The notes under the pieces are model-generated. The model worked only from the letters and a program-made list of their open reading frames with translations, was not told the DNA's origin and did no database searches. The position numbers and the translations under genes are program-made. DNA of 36,721 bases from Pararhodobacter sp. (lineage in GTDB: Bacteria; Pseudomonadota; Alphaproteobacteria; Rhodobacterales; Rhodobacteraceae). The stretch lies in the NCBI GenBank assembly GCA_020832805.1, contig JAFIED010000089.1, forward strand, positions 1-36,721, in the 5' to 3' direction. This document shows positions 32,507 through 36,721 of this stretch, piece by piece (the stretch's first letter is position 1; every line of letters starts with the position of its first letter).

Positions 32507-34564
32507 ATGGCCGAGACCCGCAAAGGGGCCTTGAGTCGGAGGGCTGCCGCCATGCATGGCGGGCAGGAAGGCCATGACCGTCCTGGGTCCGGTGCAACCG
32601 ATGCCCAGGCCGCACCAGTCGAGGTCCGCATTGAAGGGCATCGCGAAACGGCCTTTGACTACCTGATCGAAACGCCGGGCCTGCGCCCGCAACACCTGCT
32701 GGCGCTGGTGCTGGCGGTACTGACCATCGCCATCTGGGCGTTTCACCTTTTCAGCACCTATGTCGGCCAGGCCGAGGCCTATACGCATCGCAGCACGCAT
32801 CTGATGCTGTTTCTGGTCGTGGCCTTCATCATGCGCCCGCTGGGACGAAGCGACTGGCGCGACCCGCTGGTACCTGCCACGCTGATTGACCTGGCGCTGA
32901 TCGGCGCAACCTTGTTCGTGTTCTTCTACATCCGGCAAGACGCTGCTGCGCTGCAGTTGCGCGTGCTTTTCACCAGACCCATGGATACGGCGGTGGCCAT
33001 CACCACCATTGTGCTGGTGATCGAGGCCACGCGACGGCTGATCGGCTGGATTCTGGCCGTCATTCCGATCCTGTTCATGGCCCATACGGTATTCGCCGAA
33101 TCGATGCCGGGCCTGCTGTCCGGCCCAGGTACAAGCTGGCGGCAGATGGTGGACACGCTGTTTCTGACCACCGATGGCATCTTTGGCCTGCCGATCCAGG
33201 TATCGGCCTCCTTCGTGGTGATCTTTGTCTTTTTCGGCGCCTTGCTGTTCCGGTCCGGCGCTGGGGATTTCTTCATCAACATGGCGCTGGCGCTGACCGG
33301 CCGCTATATCGGCGGGCCGGCCAAGGCTTCGGTCGTGTCCAGCGCGATGTTCGGCACGCTGTCGGGCAGCGCGGCCGCGAATGTGGTCATTACCGGCTCC
33401 TTTACAATCCCGCTGATGAAACGGCTCGGCTACAAGCCGCATTTCGCCGCTGGCGTCGAATCGGTCTCCTCGCTTGGCGGAATACTGATGCCGCCAGTGA
33501 TGGGCGCCGGCGCCTTCATCCTGGCGCTGTTCATCGGCGTCAGCTACTGGGATGTGGCCAAGGCCGCCACGATCCCGGCCGTGATCTATTTCGTCTCGGT
33601 CTTTGCGATGGTGCATTTCGAGGCCGCGCGCACGGGGCTGACGGCCTATACCGGCGCCCTGCCCTCGATCCGCCAGACATTGTTCACGCGCGGCTATCTG
33701 CTGATCCCACTGGGCGCGATCATCTTTTTCCTGGCGCAAGGGTACACCGCCGCGATGGCCGGGTTCTGGAGCGTGGTTACCGTCTTTGCCGTCAGCCTGC
33801 TGCGCGGCGACACACGGCTGAACCCGCGCAAGCTGCTGAACGCCTTCGAGGACGGGGTCGCCACGGCGCTGACCATCGTGGTTGCCTGCGCCTGCGCGGG
33901 TATCGTCATTGGGTGCATCACACTATCCGGGCTGGGCGCCAGCTTTTCCTCGGCGATCATCAAGGCCTCGGGCGGGGTGCTGCTGATCGCGCTGCTGCTG
34001 ACCGCGCTGGCGGGCATCGTGCTGGGGCTGGGGGTCACGCCAACCATCGTCTACATCACCCTGGCGGTGCTGGTGGTGCCGGCGCTGATCGAACTGGGGG
34101 TAGAGCCCTTTGCCGCGCATTTCTTTGCCTTCTACTACGGCATTCTGGGCAACATCACACCACCCGTGGCTATCGTGGCCTTTGCCGCCGCCGGTGTGGC
34201 GAACGCCCCGCCGATGCGCACGGCCGTGTCGGCCACCGCAACCGGCCTGGCCGCGTTCATCCTGCCGTTCATGTTCGTCTATGGGCCGGAACTGCTGCTG
34301 ATCGGCGAATGGGAGGCCATCGCCCTGGCAACCCTGACCGGCCTTGTCGCCGCCGTGATCCTGGCGGCTGCCATCCGTGGCTATCTGATCACCCATGCGG
34401 CCTATTGGGAACGGGCGGTACTGTTCATCGCGGCCATTGCCCTGCTGGCGCCGGGATTCGACACTGACCTGGCCGGGCTGGCGCTTATTGGCGTGGTTAT
34501 CCTGTCGCAATGGCGAAAGCGCGATCCGGGGAAAACCGCCACATCCGCGGAGGGGGCGCAATGA
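32507..34564 (+). CDS. TRAP transporter fused permease (4TM/12TM, TAXI type)
   Basis: A 685-aa membrane protein; ATG 32507 follows GGAGGGGG, while an in-frame ATG at 32459 lacks a site. The N-terminal third has the four DctQ-like helices, the rest the DctM-like domain with conserved loops SGSAAANVVITGSFTIPLMKRLGY, SSLGGILMPPVMGAGAFILA and GILGNITPPVAIVAFAAAG. This fused form is the one normally paired with TAXI receptors. It is a secondary, sodium- or proton-driven importer of organic acids. It overlaps the next small gene by 4 nt (ATGA), with the receptor gene after that. Confidence 0.95.
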   Translation: MAETRKGALSRRAAAMHGGQEGHDRPGSGATDAQAAPVEVRIEGHRETAFDYLIETPGLRPQHLLALVLAVLTIAIWAFHLFSTYVGQAEAYTHRSTHLMLFLVVAFIMRPLGRSDWRDPLVPATLIDLALIGATLFVFFYIRQDAAALQLRVLFTRPMDTAVAITTIVLVIEATRRLIGWILAVIPILFMAHTVFAESMPGLLSGPGTSWRQMVDTLFLTTDGIFGLPIQVSASFVVIFVFFGALLFRSGAGDFFINMALALTGRYIGGPAKASVVSSAMFGTLSGSAAANVVITGSFTIPLMKRLGYKPHFAAGVESVSSLGGILMPPVMGAGAFILALFIGVSYWDVAKAATIPAVIYFVSVFAMVHFEAARTGLTAYTGALPSIRQTLFTRGYLLIPLGAIIFFLAQGYTAAMAGFWSVVTVFAVSLLRGDTRLNPRKLLNAFEDGVATALTIVVACACAGIVIGCITLSGLGASFSSAIIKASGGVLLIALLLTALAGIVLGLGVTPTIVYITLAVLVVPALIELGVEPFAAHFFAFYYGILGNITPPVAIVAFAAAGVANAPPMRTAVSATATGLAAFILPFMFVYGPELLLIGEWEAIALATLTGLVAAVILAAAIRGYLITHAAYWERAVLFIAAIALLAPGFDTDLAGLALIGVVILSQWRKRDPGKTATSAEGAQ

Positions 34565-34767
34565 GCTGGCGTGACCTTGCCCTGTGGGCGGCCATGCTGT
34601 TGTTCCTGGCGGGCCTCTACTGGCTGCGCCAGACACATATGATGCGCGTCGACTTCAACACCTTCTTTGCCCTGTTGATCGCGATGTGCGCGGTGATTGT
34701 CGTGGTTGTCTGGGTCGTCAAGCCACGCAATGCGGGCGATAGCGACGAAGGCGGCAGCGGCACCTGA
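34561..34767 (+). CDS. 68-aa membrane protein co-translated with the TRAP permease
   Basis: The ATG at 34561 overlaps the permease stop as ATGA. The peptide has two hydrophobic helices (about 5-21 and 33-51) with a short charged loop (RQTHMMRVDFN) and an acidic glycine-serine tail (DSDEGGSGT). It lies between permease and receptor genes. No family recognised. The tight coupling suggests a membrane partner of the transporter, but this is inference. It is not a DctQ subunit, which is already fused in the permease. Confidence 0.75.
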   Translation: MSWRDLALWAAMLLFLAGLYWLRQTHMMRVDFNTFFALLIAMCAVIVVVVWVVKPRNAGDSDEGGSGT

Positions 34768-34798
34768 AAACCGGTTCCAGCAAAAGGGAGAGACCGAA

Positions 34799-35803
34799 AT
34801 GACGATGACAAGACATGCAAGATGGATTGCGGGCGCGGGGCTGGCTGTGGCCCTGTCGGCCTCTGCAGCGGTGGCCCAAGCCCCCCAGAACCTGCGCATC
34901 GCCACCATCTCGCCCGGCTCGCCCTGGAACATTCTGGGCGTTCAGGTCGGCGAGGCGATGCGCGAGTTGTACCCGGGTCTGCGCACATCGTCGGTATCGA
35001 TTGGCGGATCGGTGGCCAATATCGTTGCTGTCGCACGCGGCGAGGCACAGATGGCCTGGGCCGTCGACACCGCCGTCGAGGAAGCCTGGCACGGGCTGAA
35101 CCAGTTCCCGATGGAGTTTCGCAACATCCGCGCTGTCGGCCCCTTTGCCGCCGTGCCGCTTCAGGTGCAGATCAGACAGGACAGCCCCGCGCAATCGATG
35201 GAAGACCTGGCGCGCAGCGCCATCGCCGTTGGCGGGCCGGGCTGGGCCACCACCGACATGAACGAGGCGGTGATGCAGGCTTTCGGGTACAGCTTTGACG
35301 ACATCAACGCCCAGGGTGGACAGGTGCATCTGGTCGGCCATGCCGATTGGGGGCCGATGTTGCAGGACAGGGTGGCCGATGCCATTCTGCACTGGGGCGG
35401 CATTCCCAGCGGCGTGACCATGGCGATGGTGGAAAACCCGGGCATCCGCGTGCTGAGCTTTACCGAAGATGAGGTCGAACGCATGCGGCAGTCCGAGGTT
35501 TTCGCGCGCAGCTATGCCATTCCGATCACGCTGTCCGAAGACCTGTATCGCGGCATGCCCGAAGGTGGCGTGAACACACTGGCCTACATGAGCGTCGCCG
35601 TGGTGCACGAGGACATGGACGAACAATTCGTGTATGAAATCACGCGGGCCATGTTCGAGGGCCTGATTGCCGGTGTCTATCAGGATGGTGTCTCGGGCTC
35701 GATGGAAAGCGTCGAGGCCATGAATGACCTGACATCGGTGCCCTTTCATGCCGGCGCGGCGCGCTATTTCGCCGAACAGGGCATCACCGTGCGCACCGAA
35801 TAG
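34799..35803 (+). CDS. TAXI-family TRAP substrate-binding protein
   Basis: A 334-aa periplasmic receptor with signal peptide (1-26, VAQ cleavage) and AGGGAG before ATG 34799. The mature part has the TAXI pattern: IATISPGSPWNILGVQVGEAM, SIGGSVANIVAVARGEAQMAW, AVGGPGWATTDM, and HWGGIPSG. It delivers the ligand to the fused permease encoded 230 bp upstream. TAXI receptors of known ligand bind glutamate, 2-oxoglutarate or related acids; for this one it is unknown. The DUF35 gene starts 7 nt after its stop. Confidence 0.93.
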   Translation: MTMTRHARWIAGAGLAVALSASAAVAQAPQNLRIATISPGSPWNILGVQVGEAMRELYPGLRTSSVSIGGSVANIVAVARGEAQMAWAVDTAVEEAWHGLNQFPMEFRNIRAVGPFAAVPLQVQIRQDSPAQSMEDLARSAIAVGGPGWATTDMNEAVMQAFGYSFDDINAQGGQVHLVGHADWGPMLQDRVADAILHWGGIPSGVTMAMVENPGIRVLSFTEDEVERMRQSEVFARSYAIPITLSEDLYRGMPEGGVNTLAYMSVAVVHEDMDEQFVYEITRAMFEGLIAGVYQDGVSGSMESVEAMNDLTSVPFHAGAARYFAEQGITVRTE

Positions 35804-35810
35804 GCGCATC

Positions 35811-36242
35811 ATGACAACGCCCCCGCCGAAAGCCACGCCCGATGCGGCGCCCGAAGCCGGCCCGGATGCCGTGTTCAGGCGCCACCTTGAAGCCGGTGAA
35901 TTCGCGCTGCAACAATGCGGCGATTGCGGGATCCGGGTCTTTCAGCCGCGCATGCTGTGCCCGGCTTGCGGGTCTGACCGGCTTGACTGGCAGCCGGTCA
36001 GCGGGCGGGGGCGCATCCATTCCCGGGCCGTGCTGAAGCAACGACCCGAAAAGGGCGGCGACCGCGCCATCGTGCTGGTCGATCTGGCCGAGGGACCGCG
36101 CATGATGAGCCGCCTGCCGGATACGCCCGCACAGGATATCGTCATCGGCATGGCGGTTCGCGCGCGCATCCTGCAGGGCGAAGAAGGCCCCGCCGTGGTT
36201 TTTGACCCCGACCCCGACGGTCTGGCGGAGCCTTCCGCATGA
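35811..36242 (+). CDS. DUF35 OB-fold/zinc-ribbon protein
   Basis: A 143-aa protein with the rubredoxin-like zinc ribbon C36-x2-C39 (QQCGDCG) and C50-x2-C53 (LCPACGS), followed by the OB-fold segment (SGRGRIHSRAVL, IVLVDLAEGPRMMSRL). DUF35 proteins pair with thiolase-like proteins; in archaea one bridges thiolase and HMG-CoA synthase. Here it overlaps the next gene, a thiolase-like protein, by 4 nt (ATGA), as that pairing predicts. A roughly 20-residue Pro/Ala-rich tail precedes the domain. It is close behind the TRAP receptor gene and likely co-transcribed with it. Confidence 0.9.
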   Translation: MTTPPPKATPDAAPEAGPDAVFRRHLEAGEFALQQCGDCGIRVFQPRMLCPACGSDRLDWQPVSGRGRIHSRAVLKQRPEKGGDRAIVLVDLAEGPRMMSRLPDTPAQDIVIGMAVRARILQGEEGPAVVFDPDPDGLAEPSA

Positions 36243-36721
36243 CCGTCGATTTGCGGGGCAAGGCTGCCATCGTCGGCGTGGGCACCGCCGGCTGTGGCGA
36301 GGCGCCAGGCTATACGGCGATGGACCTGCAGGCGATGGCCGTGTCGGCCGCACTGGCCGATGCGGGCTTGCGGCTGACCGATGTCGATGGACTGTTTTGC
36401 GCCAACATGAGCCATACCTTTCCGGTGCTTTCCACGCTGGAATACCTGGGCCTTCATCCACGCTGGATCGACGGCACCAATGTTGGCGGATCGTCTTTCG
36501 TGCATCATGCACTGTCGGCAACACTGGCGCTGCAGGCCGGCCTGTGTGACGTGGCGCTGATCTGCTATGGCGCCAATACACGCACGGGCACCGGCAAGAT
36601 GGTGCCCCCCGCCGAACAACCGCTGTACGAAGCCCCGCACAGACCGCGCTATCCGATGATTGCCTATGCCCTGGCTGCAGCCCGCCACATGGCCGAATAC
36701 GGCACCACGCGCGAAAACCTG
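36239..36721 (+). CDS. Thiolase-like acyltransferase, partial (runs off window end)
   Basis: The first 161 residues are in the window, with no stop. AAIVGVGTAG opens the thiolase N-domain, and DVDGLFCAN and GTNVGGSSFVHHALSATLALQAGLCDVALICYGA correspond to the nucleophile loop and following helix of the SCP-x/DUF35-partner thiolases. In standard thiolases the motif is N-x-x-C-x-S-G; here the cysteine position is glycine (NVGGSSF, residue 84), so a normal Cys thiolase reaction is doubtful. ATGA overlap with the DUF35 gene. Probably thiolytic or aldol-type chemistry on a CoA ester from this pathway; uncertain without the C-terminus. Confidence 0.85.
   Translation, partial: MTVDLRGKAAIVGVGTAGCGEAPGYTAMDLQAMAVSAALADAGLRLTDVDGLFCANMSHTFPVLSTLEYLGLHPRWIDGTNVGGSSFVHHALSATLALQAGLCDVALICYGANTRTGTGKMVPPAEQPLYEAPHRPRYPMIAYALAAARHMAEYGTTRENL

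Noticed and set aside
20225-36721. Integrated mobile element
   Set aside because: The region looks accessory, but there is no integrase, transposase, tRNA end or flanking repeat in the window.

Overview
The window looks like chromosomal DNA of a salt-tolerant alphaproteobacterium, most likely of the Rhodobacterales (Paracoccaceae/Roseobacter type). It is GC-rich, with dense genes, many 1-4 nt gene overlaps, and long antisense open frames that are shadows of real genes. The lineage call rests on gene types and style (hemH-linked tiny membrane protein, comF-grxC-nitrilase-marR run, tctCBA and TAXI-TRAP uptake systems). No rRNA, tRNA, CRISPR array, insertion sequence or phage gene was seen.

Left part (1-7.8 kb), housekeeping genes: a small secreted protein; a membrane-anchored winged-helix protein; a minus-strand run of comF, grxC, a carbon-nitrogen hydrolase and a MarR regulator; a divergent methyltransferase-like gene with a degenerate SAM site; ferrochelatase hemH; a 58-aa membrane peptide; a CAP-domain lipoprotein; and a PuuD-type glutamine amidotransferase-fold hydrolase.

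Middle (8.0-16.2 kb), a compact minus-strand operon for the compatible solute glucosylglycerol: gpsA (makes glycerol-3-phosphate), a HAD phosphatase, ggpS (glucosylglycerol-phosphate synthase), glgB (branching enzyme) and a GH13 glucosylglycerol hydrolase. The HAD gene and ggpS lie in one reading frame separated by a single TGA. They therefore read as a split version of the fused phosphatase-synthase GgpPS known from some gammaproteobacteria. An 8-bp inverted repeat lies upstream of gpsA.

16.2-20.2 kb: a SulP anion transporter with a tandem universal stress protein, then a 750-bp gene-poor stretch holding repeats and what looks like a frameshifted hydrolase remnant, then a cold-shock gene with a strong terminator.

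Right part (20.2-36.7 kb), an accessory catabolic island: tripartite tricarboxylate transporter (tctC-tctB-tctA); a phytanoyl-CoA-type dioxygenase; a ThDP enzyme; an SDR; an IclR regulator; a PLP lyase/decarboxylase; an ADP-forming acyl-CoA synthetase; a second IclR regulator; a TAXI-type TRAP transporter with an unidentified 68-aa membrane partner; and a DUF35/thiolase pair running off the end. Paired TGAAA-n5-TTTCA palindromes sit on the dioxygenase/tctC promoter region, and degenerate versions lie near the TRAP and acyl-CoA synthetase starts. The two IclR proteins carry the same recognition-helix residues. The island probably imports and breaks down one or a few carboxylic acids, but the substrate cannot be read from sequence.
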